NCBI RefSeq assembly: GCF_009765705.1
Contig: NZ_LMUX01000016.1
Span: forward strand, 973,156-1,037,155
Origin: Burkholderia sp. L27(2015)
Lineage (GTDB): Bacteria; Pseudomonadota; Gammaproteobacteria; Burkholderiales; Burkholderiaceae
Length of the DNA stretch: 64,000 nucleotides
Direction: 5' to 3'
Shown here one piece after another: positions 35,472 through 44,840 of this stretch (its first letter is position 1; each line of letters opens with the position of its first letter). Under the pieces are notes generated by a model. That model saw only the letters and a list, made by a program, of their open reading frames with translations. It was not told where the DNA came from and did not search any database. Both the position numbers and the translations under genes were made by a program.

Positions 35472-37574
35472 TTAAAGACCGAGCGCCGGGTCGGACATAC
35501 TGTCTTGGCCGGTTTCCACGTGGCCGCCGAGTCGCCGCAAGAAACTCGGGTCGACGTCGACCGTCACGGTCAGGTCGTACCAGCCGAAGGAGCTGCGCAA
35601 ATCGACCGTCAGATCTGCAGAGTCGCCACCGCGTACCGTGCGCGTGGTGTTGGCCTGGGTATCGTAGGCATTGGCGATGGTGAAGGTGCAGCGATCCTTG
35701 CCATTGTTCGTCAAACGCAGTTGCACGTTGCCGTTTCCGACGTCGTAGCCTTCGACGATTTCGAGCGCTGTCGGCTCTTTTTTACTCGCCACGGTTGCCG
35801 TGCCGACGAAGCGGCGCAGGAAGCCGTTCGGACCGAACACCGAGAAATCGTAAGCGCCACCGGCGGCCACGGACAACTTGTCGGAAAGGTCTTTGCCGGC
35901 TTGGACCGTATAACTGCGCGGCAGATCTTGCGGATTGCCCGAATAAACGAGGAAGTTGGCGCCCAGGTGCCCCGTGTTCACGAGATGCAGGTCGAACGAG
36001 CCGCCGTTCTCGACGACCTTGCCGCGCGCCACGAACTCGTAAGCCAATGCGCGAGCGGGGCGTACGCCTTGCTCCTGTTTCGGCAACGCCTGAGACGCGG
36101 GCACGACGGGCACGACGTTCGGATGACGCAGTTTGTCCGGCGGAATGAACGGGGTCGTGCTCGGCAGTTGTGGAAACGCGTCGTTGGGGTTCTTGAAGTT
36201 GAATGCCGACGTCAAGTCGCCGCATACGGCGCGGCGCCACGGCGTGATATTGGGCTCGTGCAGATCGCCGCCGCGTCCGAAACGTTGTTGTATGAAGCGG
36301 ATGATCGATGTATGGTCGAACACTTCCGAACACACGTAGCCGCCCTTGGACCACGGCGAAATCGCGATCATCGGCACGCGCGGACCGAGGCCGTAGGGGC
36401 CCGCCGGGTTGGCGCTGTTGCCGGCGAAGAACTCGTTGCTGGTATCGACGGTCGACATGCCGGTGGCGCTGGTCGACGAGGCATACGGCGGCGCTACGTG
36501 ATCGAAGAGTCCGTCGTTCTCGTCGTAGGTCAGCAGCAGGACCGTCTTGCTCCACACTTCCGGGTTTGACGTGAGTACTTGCAGGACCTGGTCGACATAC
36601 CACGCGCCGAAGTTCGGCGGCCAGTTACCGTGCTCGGAATAGGCCTCGGGCGCCACGATCCATGAAACCTGCGGCAGCGTATTGTTCTGCACATCCTTCG
36701 TGAGAATGTCGAAGTAATTTCCCGAGACCGCCACATTGGTGCCGGTGCAGGCCTTTTGAAACAGCGGGCTGCCGGGCGTCGCGTTGCGGTACTGGTTGAA
36801 GTACAACAGTGAGTTGTCGCCGAAGTTGCCGATGAAGGCATTCTGGGTATCACCCCAGGCGCCTTGTGCATTCAGGCCGATGCCGATGTCCTGATAGATC
36901 TTCCACGAAATGCCCGCGCTCTCGAGTTTTTCCGGATACGTCGACCACGAATAACCGAGCTCCGCGTTATCGATCACCGGGCCGCCACCGAGGCCGTCGT
37001 TACCGATCCAGCCCGTCCACATATAGTAGCGATTCGGATCCGTGGGCATCATCCCTGAGCAATGATAGGCGTCGCAGATCGTGAACGAATCGGCGAGCTG
37101 ATAGTGAAACGGAATATCCTCACGCGTCATATAGAACATCGTCGTCGATCCCTTGGCGGGGACCCACTGGTCATAACGGCCACTGTTCCACGCCGCATGC
37201 GTGGTGACCCAGCCATGGTCGAGATCCTGCACGAACTGCAAGCCCAGATTGGGCAGGTTGGGGCGAAACGGCAAGACGTAGCCGTCTGCATTGTTGGCCG
37301 GTTGAAAAAATACCGGCTTGCCGCTGGGCAGAGTGATCGCGCGCGTGTCGCCAAAGCCGCGCACGCCCCTGAGCGAGCCAAAATAATTATCGAACGAACG
37401 GTTTTCTTGCATCAGGACAACGATGTGCTGCACATCCTCGATACTGCCCGTGGCATTGTTCGCGGGAATCGCGAGCGCGTTGCGAATACCAAGAGGTATC
37501 GCTCCGAGTGCCGTGGCTGCGCCGGCCGCTTGTGCGGCCGCGCGCAGAAAGTCGCGTCTGCTGTTGGTGGTCAT
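35472..37574 (-). CDS. Tat-exported phospholipase C (PlcH/PlcN type)
   Basis: A 700-residue enzyme of the bacterial phosphocholine-specific phospholipase C family. The twin-arginine signal is [15 protein letters not shown]. The phosphoesterase domain contains [34 protein letters not shown] and [15 protein letters not shown]. Two C-terminal repeat domains end [12 protein letters not shown]. In Pseudomonas, enzymes of this family cross the inner membrane by Tat and the outer membrane by T2SS, so it is a likely client of the gsp system at 0-10 kb. Confidence 0.92.
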   Translation of the reverse strand: MTTNSRRDFLRAAAQAAGAATALGAIPLGIRNALAIPANNATGSIEDVQHIVVLMQENRSFDNYFGSLRGVRGFGDTRAITLPSGKPVFFQPANNADGYVLPFRPNLPNLGLQFVQDLDHGWVTTHAAWNSGRYDQWVPAKGSTTMFYMTREDIPFHYQLADSFTICDAYHCSGMMPTDPNRYYMWTGWIGNDGLGGGPVIDNAELGYSWSTYPEKLESAGISWKIYQDIGIGLNAQGAWGDTQNAFIGNFGDNSLLYFNQYRNATPGSPLFQKACTGTNVAVSGNYFDILTKDVQNNTLPQVSWIVAPEAYSEHGNWPPNFGAWYVDQVLQVLTSNPEVWSKTVLLLTYDENDGLFDHVAPPYASSTSATGMSTVDTSNEFFAGNSANPAGPYGLGPRVPMIAISPWSKGGYVCSEVFDHTSIIRFIQQRFGRGGDLHEPNITPWRRAVCGDLTSAFNFKNPNDAFPQLPSTTPFIPPDKLRHPNVVPVVPASQALPKQEQGVRPARALAYEFVARGKVVENGGSFDLHLVNTGHLGANFLVYSGNPQDLPRSYTVQAGKDLSDKLSVAAGGAYDFSVFGPNGFLRRFVGTATVASKKEPTALEIVEGYDVGNGNVQLRLTNNGKDRCTFTIANAYDTQANTTRTVRGGDSADLTVDLRSSFGWYDLTVTVDVDPSFLRRLGGHVETGQDSMSDPALGL

Positions 37575-37761
37575 GTCTGATCTTTTCACTTGGCATGGGT
37601 GAGGGGCGCGCCTAAAAAAAATATAAAAACTGACGACGCGGGCCACAGCGATGGTGCGTGCTGACCTATTCAGGCGATGATCAGAATGACCACGGAACAT
37701 GTCGGCTCCGTGGCAGAAAAGTGAAGCTTGTGGACGCGAGCGACGGGTTAGTGTTGCTCGG

Positions 37762-37797
37762 GCTAGATTTGCTAGATTTGCTAGATCGGCTAAATCT
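37762..37797. repeat. 9-bp tandem array across the SDR stop codon
   Basis: Units GCTAGATTT, GCTAGATTT, GCTAGATCG, GCTAAATCT run head to tail and enter the 3' end of the SDR gene. The stop codon (minus strand TAG, 37790-37792) is inside the last unit, as in the gspF array. Confidence 0.8.
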
Positions 37798-38536
37798 GCG
37801 ATAAGCCACCGTCGACAACGAGCTCGGTGCCGGTCACGAACGAAGCGTCGTCGCTTGCGAGGAAGAGCACCGCCTTCGCGATTTCTTCGGCTTCACCAAA
37901 GCGTTGCAGCGGGACTTGTCCTTCGATGGCCGTGGCCACTTCCTTGAGTTGATTTTCCGACAGCCCGAGCTTGCCGTGAAACGGCGTGCTGATCGGGCCT
38001 GGGCTGACCGCGTTGACGCGAATGCCGCGCGGGGCGAGTTCAGCGCCGAGCGAGCGCGCCAAAGACCGGACTGCGGCCTTGGTTGCCGAGAGTATCGAGA
38101 GGCCCGGTGTGCCGACCGCATTCAGAAACGATGTGGTCAGCACGACGCTGCTGCCTTTGGTCAGCAGCGGTGCGGCTTTTTGCACCGTGAAGAAGATCCC
38201 TTTGAAGTTCAGCGCGAACTGGTCGTCGATCTGTTCTTCGGTGACGGCGTCCAATGGTGATGTCGCGCCGGCGCCCGCATTCGCGAACACAATGTCGAGT
38301 CGGCCATGGCGCTTGGCGATCGCGGCGATCACTTGATCGAGCGCCGCCGGTTCGCGCAGATCGGCGCGCAGCACCATGGCGTCCGGGCCGAGATGGTGGG
38401 AGGCTTCTTCGAGGCGGCGTGCATCGATGCCGGTCACGATGACGTGCGCGCCCTCGGCGCGGAACAATCGTGCGGTGGCCAGGCCGATGCCCGAGGTTCC
38501 GCCGGTAATCAATGCGATTTTGTTGATCAGCTTCAT
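37790..38536 (-). CDS. Short-chain dehydrogenase/reductase
   Basis: A classical SDR of 248 residues. It has a cofactor motif TGGTSGIG, NAGAG, and catalytic Ser in TTSFLNAVG. In the usual YxxxK position the residues read LSATKAA, so the active-site Tyr is replaced by Ser while Lys is kept. The C-terminal signature SDDASFVTGTELVVDGGLS is intact. The ATG at 38536 has a strong AAGGAG. It is divergent from the LysR gene at 38729, its probable regulator. Confidence 0.85.
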   Translation of the reverse strand: MKLINKIALITGGTSGIGLATARLFRAEGAHVIVTGIDARRLEEASHHLGPDAMVLRADLREPAALDQVIAAIAKRHGRLDIVFANAGAGATSPLDAVTEEQIDDQFALNFKGIFFTVQKAAPLLTKGSSVVLTTSFLNAVGTPGLSILSATKAAVRSLARSLGAELAPRGIRVNAVSPGPISTPFHGKLGLSENQLKEVATAIEGQVPLQRFGEAEEIAKAVLFLASDDASFVTGTELVVDGGLSQI

Positions 38537-38553
38537 GGTGATGCTCCTTAAAT

Positions 38554-38611
38554 TTGTGGAGACAAGCTGTGGACTCAAGTTGTGGACTCGAGCTGTAACT
38601 CAGCTTGTCGG
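38554..38611. repeat. Imperfect 14-bp repeats in the SDR/LysR promoter region
   Basis: Variants of AAGCTGTGGACTC occur three to four times in a row between the divergent genes, the last partly inverted (CAGCTTGT). They may be operator half-sites or another slippage array. Confidence 0.5.
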
Positions 38612-38728
38612 TTACAGCGTGGCCGCGATGCGCGCCGTGGAAGAACTATCGTTCTTGACGCCCTGGCTGCCAACTGAGAAGATCTGCTGCCGCGAGATAG
38701 AAAAACTTGTTTGGGGGACAATGAGGGC

Positions 38729-39700
38729 GTGAGAGCTCCAAACCACCTGAATGCGCTGCGCGCGTTCGAAGCTGCGGCCCGCCATCTCAGCTACGTTGCT
38801 GCGGCGGATGAGCTGAATGTGACTCCGGCCGCAGTGGGGCAACTCGTGCGCAAACTCGAAGGCGCGCTAGGCGTAGAACTGTTCCGTCGCTCGGCAGCCG
38901 GTCTCGCAAGGCTAGAGCTGACCGACAGCGCGCGGATCATCCTTCCCGAACTGCAGGCCGGCTTCGATCTGCTTGCTGTCGCGGTAAAGCGGCTCTCTCA
39001 TGAAGGACAACACACGGTCGTTACCGTTACGGTGCCGCCGGCGTTCGCAGACAAATGGTTGCTGCCCCGTGTCGAGCGATTTCAGAGCCGGCATCCGGGC
39101 TACGACTTGCGCATCGACACGAACGGCCGGCTCGTCGATTTCACTGTCGATGCGGTGGACGTAGGCATACGCTATGGCGCCGGCCGCTGGCCTGGATTGA
39201 AGGCCACGTTTTTGCTGGAGGACGAGTTCTTTCCGGTATGTAGCCCGGCGTTGCTGAGAGCGTCGCATCCGCTGGACGACCTATCCGCGCTGCGACACTA
39301 CCCGCTGATCCACGACATGTCGATGTCATCCGAGAGTGGTTTTCCGACATGGCGTTCATGGCTGGATCATGCCGCTCAGACCCACGCCGCTCAGACCCAC
39401 GCCGCTCAGACTCATGTGGCCAAGACTCATGCAAGTCATGCCGACATCCCATACGATGGCGGCATGCGTATCAACGACTCGGCCGCGGTGATCCAGGCAG
39501 CCATTGCGGGCAATGGTGTCGCGCTCGGCCGCACGACACTGGTCGCGGCCGACATCGCCGCCGGCAGGCTGGTGCGGCCGTTCGACGATGCGTTGAGTTG
39601 CGATCTCGCTTACTACATCGTCCACAAGGCGCAGAAAAACGACGCGCCATTCATACTCGCGTTCACAGAATGGCTGCTTGACGAAGCGCAGGAGCAATAA
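38729..39700 (+). CDS. GcvA-like LysR regulator with a His-rich repeat insert
   Basis: It has an N-terminal HTH (LNALRAFEAAARHLSYVAAADELNVTPAAVGQLVRKLEGALG) and an effector domain with GIRYGAGRWPGLKATFLLEDEFFPVCSP, typical of the GcvA group. Around residue 215, directly after TWRSWLDHA, a 15-bp array inserts AQTHA repeats. The GTG at 38729 is chosen; a TTG at 38711 is possible. It is divergent from the SDR gene. Confidence 0.88.
   Translation: MRAPNHLNALRAFEAAARHLSYVAAADELNVTPAAVGQLVRKLEGALGVELFRRSAAGLARLELTDSARIILPELQAGFDLLAVAVKRLSHEGQHTVVTVTVPPAFADKWLLPRVERFQSRHPGYDLRIDTNGRLVDFTVDAVDVGIRYGAGRWPGLKATFLLEDEFFPVCSPALLRASHPLDDLSALRHYPLIHDMSMSSESGFPTWRSWLDHAAQTHAAQTHAAQTHVAKTHASHADIPYDGGMRINDSAAVIQAAIAGNGVALGRTTLVAADIAAGRLVRPFDDALSCDLAYYIVHKAQKNDAPFILAFTEWLLDEAQEQ
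39371..39430. repeat. 15-bp tandem array inside a LysR gene
   Basis: GCCGCTCAGACCCAC occurs twice perfectly, then GCCGCTCAGACTCAT and GTGGCCAAGACTCAT. In frame it encodes AAQTH three times plus VAKTH. Confidence 0.95.
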
Positions 39701-39705
39701 AAACA

Positions 39706-40617
39706 ATGCAACGCCAATTCGACGATCTTTTGCTCGGCAGCATCGAGCTTTTTTGCATGGCTGCGGATCTGGGCAGCTTTACGCGCGCTGCGACCGCCGC
39801 GAGTGTCACGCCTGCCGCGGTGAGCCGTTCGGTAGCTCGACTCGAAGAGCGGCTCGGCGTACGCCTGTTCGTGCGTACCACGCGCCAAATTCGCTTGACC
39901 GATGCGGGGCGCACCTACTTCGAGCAGTGCCGCAACGCGTTGACTCAACTGGTGGATGCCGAGCGCGAGGTGAGTGGCCAGCAAACGAGCCCTGCCGGTG
40001 TCTTGCGCATCAGCGTGCCGACCCCTTACGGCCACTATCGCTTGCTGCCGCTACTGCCTGAATTTCGTGCTCGCCATCCGCACGTCGAGGTGGAGGCGCA
40101 TTTGAGCAATCGCAATATCGACTTTGGGTACGAGGGTTTCGACTTGGCAATTCGCGGGCGAGCACCGGACGACTCGAATTTGATTGCACGCAAACTCGAG
40201 GACGCGGAGCTGGTGGTCGTGGCGACGCCCGAGTATCTGAAGCGCGCGGGCGTGCCGAAATCGCCGGCCGATCTGGCTCAACACGAATGTATCCAGTTCG
40301 AGCTTCCCAGTAGCGGACGAAATCTGATTTGGCAGTTTGGCGGCTCGACCGAGCCGGTCGATATCGCGACGATAGGCGGCTATCGGACCTCGGGCGACGC
40401 GCTTGCCGGAGTGACGCTTGCGCGCAGCGGTGCGGGCTTGTTTCAAACATACCGGTTTATCGTCGAGCGCGATCTTGCAAGCGGTGCGTTGGTCGAAGTG
40501 CTGCGCGAGCATGGCGGTTGTTCGCGGCCCTTCATCCTGCTTTATCCGCATGGCCGTCATCTGTCGTCACGGGTACGCAGTTTTGTCGATTTCCTGGTCG
40601 ACAAGCTGCGACCCTAG
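39706..40617 (+). CDS. LysR-type transcriptional regulator
   Basis: A 303-residue regulator of the CrgA-like group. The HTH is IELFCMAADLGSFTRAATAASVTPAAVSRSVARLEERLGVRLF and the effector domain includes DLAIRGRAPDDSNLIARKL. It begins 5 bp after the preceding LysR stop, so the two regulators may be co-transcribed. Its target cannot be told. Confidence 0.9.
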   Translation: MQRQFDDLLLGSIELFCMAADLGSFTRAATAASVTPAAVSRSVARLEERLGVRLFVRTTRQIRLTDAGRTYFEQCRNALTQLVDAEREVSGQQTSPAGVLRISVPTPYGHYRLLPLLPEFRARHPHVEVEAHLSNRNIDFGYEGFDLAIRGRAPDDSNLIARKLEDAELVVVATPEYLKRAGVPKSPADLAQHECIQFELPSSGRNLIWQFGGSTEPVDIATIGGYRTSGDALAGVTLARSGAGLFQTYRFIVERDLASGALVEVLREHGGCSRPFILLYPHGRHLSSRVRSFVDFLVDKLRP

Positions 40618-40762
40618 TCTCTGCGCTGACGGTGGTGTTCACGATGCGGTCTGTCGTGGCGTCGATATAGGCCAAGCGTGCGAATTTCTCGCTGTTCATT
40701 ACACCGCGTACAAACTGAAGTGCGGTGCACGGCTTTATTCGGGGGGCGCATCTGCCGTATAT

Positions 40763-40798
40763 TGACTCAACCCGCGATCCAACCCGTGACTCAACCCG
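40763..40798. repeat. 12-bp tandem array upstream of the RidA-like gene
   Basis: TGACTCAACCCG, CGATCCAACCCG and TGACTCAACCCG follow each other, with a diverged fourth unit after them. It is intergenic, 85 bp before the RidA start. Confidence 0.8.
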
Positions 40799-40883
40799 TT
40801 GATTCAAAGTCATTGGGTGTACACGCGGTTTGTCCCGAGACGTTTAGCCACTCGCGCCCGCGCACCGAAAATTGGAGGTCACC

Positions 40884-41345
40884 ATGTCAGTCGAACAAAA
40901 GCTTCAGGATCTGGGTCTGAGTCTACCCAACCCACCGCAGCCGCTTGGCGCTTACACCGCAGTCAGCGAGGCTGGCGATCTGTTGTTCATATCCGGCCAG
41001 GTGCCGTTGCGCGACGGAAAGTTGATGTACACCGGCAAAGTGGGCGACACGCAGACGCTCGAGGAAGGGCAGCAGGCGGCCCAACTCACGGCGCTCAACG
41101 TACTTGCGCAAATCCGCAAGCACCTCGGCGGCTTCGATCGGCTAGACCACATCGTTCGCGTCGAAGGGCACGTTAGTTGTGTTGACGGATTCTACGCACA
41201 GCCGGCCGTGCTCGATGGTGCGTCCGAGCTTTTCGCCAAGGTGCTGGGCGACAAAGCGGGCCACGCGCGATCGGCGTTTTCACACTCCCAATTGCCCGCG
41301 AATGCGACCGTAATATTGGTCGTGATTGCGCAGATCCGACGCTGA
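40884..41345 (+). CDS. RidA/YjgF-family protein
   Basis: A 153-residue member of the YjgF/YER057c/UK114 superfamily (Atu1953-like subgroup by length). Motifs include GDLLFISGQVPLRDGKL, LTALNVLAQIRKHLGGFDRLDHIVRVEGHV and HARSAFSHSQLPANATVILVVIA. Family members deaminate reactive imines; the arginine typical of active RidA appears as HARSAFS rather than PxRxxxx. The ATG has a GGAGGT Shine-Dalgarno sequence. Confidence 0.88.
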   Translation: MSVEQKLQDLGLSLPNPPQPLGAYTAVSEAGDLLFISGQVPLRDGKLMYTGKVGDTQTLEEGQQAAQLTALNVLAQIRKHLGGFDRLDHIVRVEGHVSCVDGFYAQPAVLDGASELFAKVLGDKAGHARSAFSHSQLPANATVILVVIAQIRR

Positions 41346-41428
41346 TCCGCCTTGGTGCAGGCCGGGGACGCTTCTCGTCAATGGGCGTGCGGTGGCTATT
41401 TGTGCCGCAAACCGATATTCTTGATCCG

Positions 41429-42304
41429 ATGTTCGAATCAATAACGAAATCAGCGATGACGCTCTCGCAAGCCGATCTCAAGGCCCTCCAGGCCGCGAAG
41501 AACATTCTTGAGAACCCCGGTCTTGCCGCGCAACTGACTAGCGTGGTTGGAACACCTATCCAGGCGGGCCTGAAACGACTGCCCGCGAAAATTCATCAAC
41601 GGCTAGGCACAGTCCTCGAAGCCGTCCTGTTGAAGGTCGCCAGAACGGCGACGGTGACCATGGCAGAGGATTTCGACGATAGGCCACGGGGTACGTCGCA
41701 CGGTGAGGCAGGGCGTGAACCACGAGGTGAACCCCGGGGTAAGCCACACAACCGGTTGCATACGCTGGGAGTGGTGGTTTCCGGAGGCGTCGGCGGATTC
41801 TTCGGGCCATGGGCGATGCTCGCGGAAATTCCGGTTACGACCGGCATCATATTTCGATCCATCGCCGATATTGCTCGTAGCGAGGGAGAGTCGATCAAGA
41901 GTGAGGCTACCATCCTGGCTTGCGTCGAAGTGTTCGCCTTTGGCGGGAAAACCGAAGGGGACGACGCGGCGGAATCGGGCTATTACATGGTGCGAGCCGC
42001 CCTCGCTCAGCAAGCCAAAACCGCATCGGATTTTTTAGCGAAGTCGGCCTCGGATAGGGCTGCGCCGCATTTGGTTGCGCTGATAAAGAAGGTGGTCGAA
42101 CGCTTAGGTGTGCAGTACACGGAGAAGCTCGGCGCGCAACTGGTGCCGGTGATCGGCGCGGTGGGCGGGGCTGCGATCAACACCATCTTTATCAGCCACT
42201 TCCAGGCGATGGCCAAGGGGCATTTTACGGTTTTGAGGCTGGAGCGCAAATACACCAAGGAAATCGTGGAAACGGCGTATAAACTACTGCCGAAAAGAGG
42301 GTAG
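41429..42304 (+). CDS. EcsC-family protein
   Basis: A 291-residue protein with the EcsC domain. Signature regions include GGVGGFFGPWAMLAEIPVTTGIIFRSIADIARSEGE and VPVIGAVGGAAINTIFISHFQ. The family is membrane-associated and of unclear role. An Arg/Glu/Pro/Gly repeat interrupts the domain near residue 95. The start is uncertain (41381, 41429 or 41456); none has a good Shine-Dalgarno sequence. Confidence 0.82.
   Translation: MFESITKSAMTLSQADLKALQAAKNILENPGLAAQLTSVVGTPIQAGLKRLPAKIHQRLGTVLEAVLLKVARTATVTMAEDFDDRPRGTSHGEAGREPRGEPRGKPHNRLHTLGVVVSGGVGGFFGPWAMLAEIPVTTGIIFRSIADIARSEGESIKSEATILACVEVFAFGGKTEGDDAAESGYYMVRAALAQQAKTASDFLAKSASDRAAPHLVALIKKVVERLGVQYTEKLGAQLVPVIGAVGGAAINTIFISHFQAMAKGHFTVLRLERKYTKEIVETAYKLLPKRG
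41714..41749. repeat. 12-bp tandem array inside the EcsC gene
   Basis: CGTGAACCACGA, GGTGAACCCCGG and GGTAAGCCACAC encode REPR-GEPR-GKPH in frame, inside the conserved domain. Confidence 0.75.
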
Positions 42305-42353
42305 GAAGAGTAGCATGTTCAGGGGTACTCCCAGACAGCCGAAGGGGTTCGAC

Positions 42354-42869
42354 ATGAAAACCAACGCATACTGCACTCAAACCCGCATTCAAATCCGCAC
42401 GCAAGTGCGCGCTCAAATCCACACTCAATTCCACATTCAGGCCGCAGCCATTCTGAGCGCGATGTTGCTGCTGCCTGTTCCGGCTGCCCACGCGCAACTC
42501 GGCGGCCTGCTTAACGGCGCAGGCTCCAGCGGATCGGGTGGTGGCGTGGGCAATCTCGGCGGGATGCTGTCGGGACAGTCGATGAGTTCCGGCAGTGCGG
42601 GCAATGTCGCCGGCATATTGCAATTCTGCATCAAGAACAACTATCTCGGCGGCAGCAGCGCGTCGTCGGCGGCCTCGGTCAAGGATACGCTGATGGGCAA
42701 GCTCCAAGGCGGTACGCCTACTTCGGACAAAGGCTATGCCGATGGCGCCAAGGGCATCCTGAACAGCAGCAGCGGCCAGAAATTGGACTTGAGCGGTGGC
42801 GGCATGAAGGAGCAGGTCACCAAACAAGTCTGCGACAAGATTCTTGCTCAAGGCAAGTCCATGCTGTGA
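42354..42869 (+). CDS. Secreted DUF2501 protein
   Basis: A 171-residue exported protein. The DUF2501 body is Gly/Ser-rich, then GILQFCIKNNYLGG, VKDTLMGKLQGG and MKEQVTKQVCDKILAQGKSM, with two cysteines likely disulfide-linked. The signal peptide (AAILSAMLLLPVPAAHAQ) is preceded by an n-region lengthened by a 12-bp array encoding TQTR-IQIR-TQVR-AQIH-TQFH-IQ. The ATG at 42354 or 42315 could serve as start. A lipoprotein follows after 14 bp. Confidence 0.85.
   Translation: MKTNAYCTQTRIQIRTQVRAQIHTQFHIQAAAILSAMLLLPVPAAHAQLGGLLNGAGSSGSGGGVGNLGGMLSGQSMSSGSAGNVAGILQFCIKNNYLGGSSASSAASVKDTLMGKLQGGTPTSDKGYADGAKGILNSSSGQKLDLSGGGMKEQVTKQVCDKILAQGKSML
42374..42443. repeat. 12-bp tandem array in the DUF2501 signal peptide
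   Basis: Five full 12-bp units and a partial sixth (CACTCAAACCCG, CATTCAAATCCG and variants) are in frame and encode the basic Gln/Thr/Arg/His n-region of the signal peptide. Confidence 0.88.
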
Positions 42870-42883
42870 CGGGGGGTCAGACG

Positions 42884-43222
42884 ATGCGATTTCATTTTCC
42901 CTTTCGGGCCGTCTCGCTGCTCGCGACGACGATGCTGGTGGCCGCATGCGCACAAACGGGCCCAGTCGAATTTTCGACGGGCGGTGCGGATTCCCCCGCG
43001 TTGTCGTCGAATCCCGATGCACTCGATTTTGGACCGATGGATCGGTCGATTGCCGACTGCAAGGCCGCAGCCAAAGCGGCACCGCCCGGACAGTGTGCGA
43101 GGGTTCGAGCGTACGAATCGTGTATGAAAGGCCGCGGTTACATAACAGTGCTCGGGCCTGAGAACCCGGCCGGGTGTGGTCAGCCGGCCTGGGAAGCGGA
43201 CGTACGCAAATGGCTGCGCTGA
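42884..43222 (+). CDS. Small lipoprotein of unknown function
   Basis: A 112-residue product with a signal peptide ending in the lipobox LVAAC, then a mature region with four cysteines (ADCKAA, QCARVRAYESCMKGRGY, AGCGQP) that could form two disulfides. No family is recognised. It lies 14 bp after the DUF2501 gene and is likely co-transcribed. Confidence 0.8.
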   Translation: MRFHFPFRAVSLLATTMLVAACAQTGPVEFSTGGADSPALSSNPDALDFGPMDRSIADCKAAAKAAPPGQCARVRAYESCMKGRGYITVLGPENPAGCGQPAWEADVRKWLR

Positions 43223-43342
43223 AGCCGTCGAATGCGTTGTACGCCGCGGCGTTCAGGGCAGTAGCAAAAGCTTGCGGGTCGTGCGTCGCGATTCGATGTC
43301 GCTGTGCGTTCGGGGCCCTCCCAGAGTCCGCCCCACACCGCA

Positions 43343-43370
43343 GAGGCCTGACAAGAGAGGCCTAACAAGA
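43343..43370. repeat. Two 14-bp direct repeats before the TAXI gene
   Basis: GAGGCCTGACAAGA is followed at once by GAGGCCTAACAAGA, ending about 11 bp before the TAXI start. The second unit and the following GGGG may supply the Shine-Dalgarno sequence. Confidence 0.7.
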
Positions 43371-43381
43371 GGGGCCGCCCC

Positions 43382-44725
43382 ATGGTCAGGCACAACCCAG
43401 CGCTTCACCGTAGCCAGAAAGCCCCCATGACACCAGGGCGCCGGCGGCTTCTCGTCATCGGCGCGATACTGCTGCTGGCCGCGCTAGGTTGGGTGCTGGC
43501 GGCAGTACTCAAGCCCGCCATCCAGCACACGATCGTCATCACAACCGGGGCGAACGAGGGTATCTATCGCGGCTTTGCGGATCGCTATGCCCCCATCCTG
43601 AAGCGCGACGGCATCACGCTTGATATCCGCAGTTCTTCCGGTTCGGTCGAAAATTATCAGCGGCTGAAAAATCCTGACAGCGAATATGAAGTGGGCTTTA
43701 TCCAATCAGGCACCACCAGTCCGAAAGAAACAGACCATCTGCAGACCATCGCTGCGGTCTCGTATGAACCGATCTGGGTGTTTTACCGTGATGACACCAC
43801 CATCAACCGGCTGGCACAGCTGCGCGGCAAAAGGGTGGCCATAGGCGTTCCCGGCAGCGGCCTGCTCAACGTCTCCCGCGTATTGCTCGCCTATAGCGGC
43901 ATCACCGGCGACAATACCGCGCTGCTGGAGATGGATGCAGTCTCGGCATATCAAGGCCTCGAACATGGCGGGCTGGATGCGGCGTTCTTCATCGGCAGGC
44001 CCGATGCCCCGATGCAAGAAACACTACTGAACAGCAATCTTAAGCTGATGAGCTTTGCCCAGGCCGATGCCTTGGTGCAAAAATTCCCGTCACTCTCCAA
44101 AATTATTTTCCCGCGCGCCTCGACCAGCGTCATCAACGATCTTCCGCGAGCTGATGTCACTTTGCTAGCCGCCACGGCTTTGCTCGTGTCCAAAGACACG
44201 CTACACCCGGCCCTCGTCTACCTGCTGCTGAACGCAGCCAAATCCGTCCACGGCGGCGAAGATTACTTCACGCCGCTGGGCGCGTTTCCCAACCTGAACA
44301 CGGAAGAATTTCCCATCGCCGACGAAAGCACGCGCTACTTCAAATCCGGTCGTCCCTTCCTGCAGCGCTACCTTCCATTCTGGCTGGCCAGCTTTATCGA
44401 AAGGCGCCTGCTGATCCTGCTGCCTTTCATGGCTTTGCTGCTAGGCTTGCTGCAGGCGTTGCCGCGCATGATGGAGGCGCGGATGAAACGTCGACTCGTG
44501 GTTTGGTATCACGAAATCAAATCGCTGGAAGATGAAATATGGAGAACCCAGCAACCGACCCTGGACCAGATTGCGCGATGGCGCGACGAAATCGAAAGCG
44601 TTGATGCGCATGCCAGCGAGATACGGATTCCGGCGCGCTATTTCCAAGATGTTTACGCTCTCAAGCAGGCGATTGGCGTCGTACGGCAACGGATCGTCCA
44701 AGCGGCCGGGAAGGTGGAGGAATAG
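43382..44725 (+). CDS. TAXI-family binding protein with C-terminal membrane segment
   Basis: A 447-residue protein. It has an N-terminal TM anchor (LLVIGAILLLAALGWVLAAVL), a TAXI-type periplasmic binding domain (TTGANEGIYRGFADRYAPIL, LRGKRVAIGVPGSGLLNVSRVLL, GLDAAFFIGRPDAP), a second TM segment near residue 345 (LLILLPFMALLLGLLQAL) and a cytoplasmic helical tail. Ordinary TAXI proteins are soluble TRAP receptors; no TRAP membrane gene is adjacent, so this membrane-tethered form may be a sensor. The start could also be ATG 43427. Confidence 0.85.
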   Translation: MVRHNPALHRSQKAPMTPGRRRLLVIGAILLLAALGWVLAAVLKPAIQHTIVITTGANEGIYRGFADRYAPILKRDGITLDIRSSSGSVENYQRLKNPDSEYEVGFIQSGTTSPKETDHLQTIAAVSYEPIWVFYRDDTTINRLAQLRGKRVAIGVPGSGLLNVSRVLLAYSGITGDNTALLEMDAVSAYQGLEHGGLDAAFFIGRPDAPMQETLLNSNLKLMSFAQADALVQKFPSLSKIIFPRASTSVINDLPRADVTLLAATALLVSKDTLHPALVYLLLNAAKSVHGGEDYFTPLGAFPNLNTEEFPIADESTRYFKSGRPFLQRYLPFWLASFIERRLLILLPFMALLLGLLQALPRMMEARMKRRLVVWYHEIKSLEDEIWRTQQPTLDQIARWRDEIESVDAHASEIRIPARYFQDVYALKQAIGVVRQRIVQAAGKVEE

Positions 44726-44840
44726 CCGGGCGGCGGATCAAGTCACTCGCCGCGCCTTTATTAAAATTCGCATACCTAATCAACAACTTGTTTCGTCCGT
44801 ATAGGCTAGCCTCATATTGCGGCCAGCGAATCCGCCTTCA

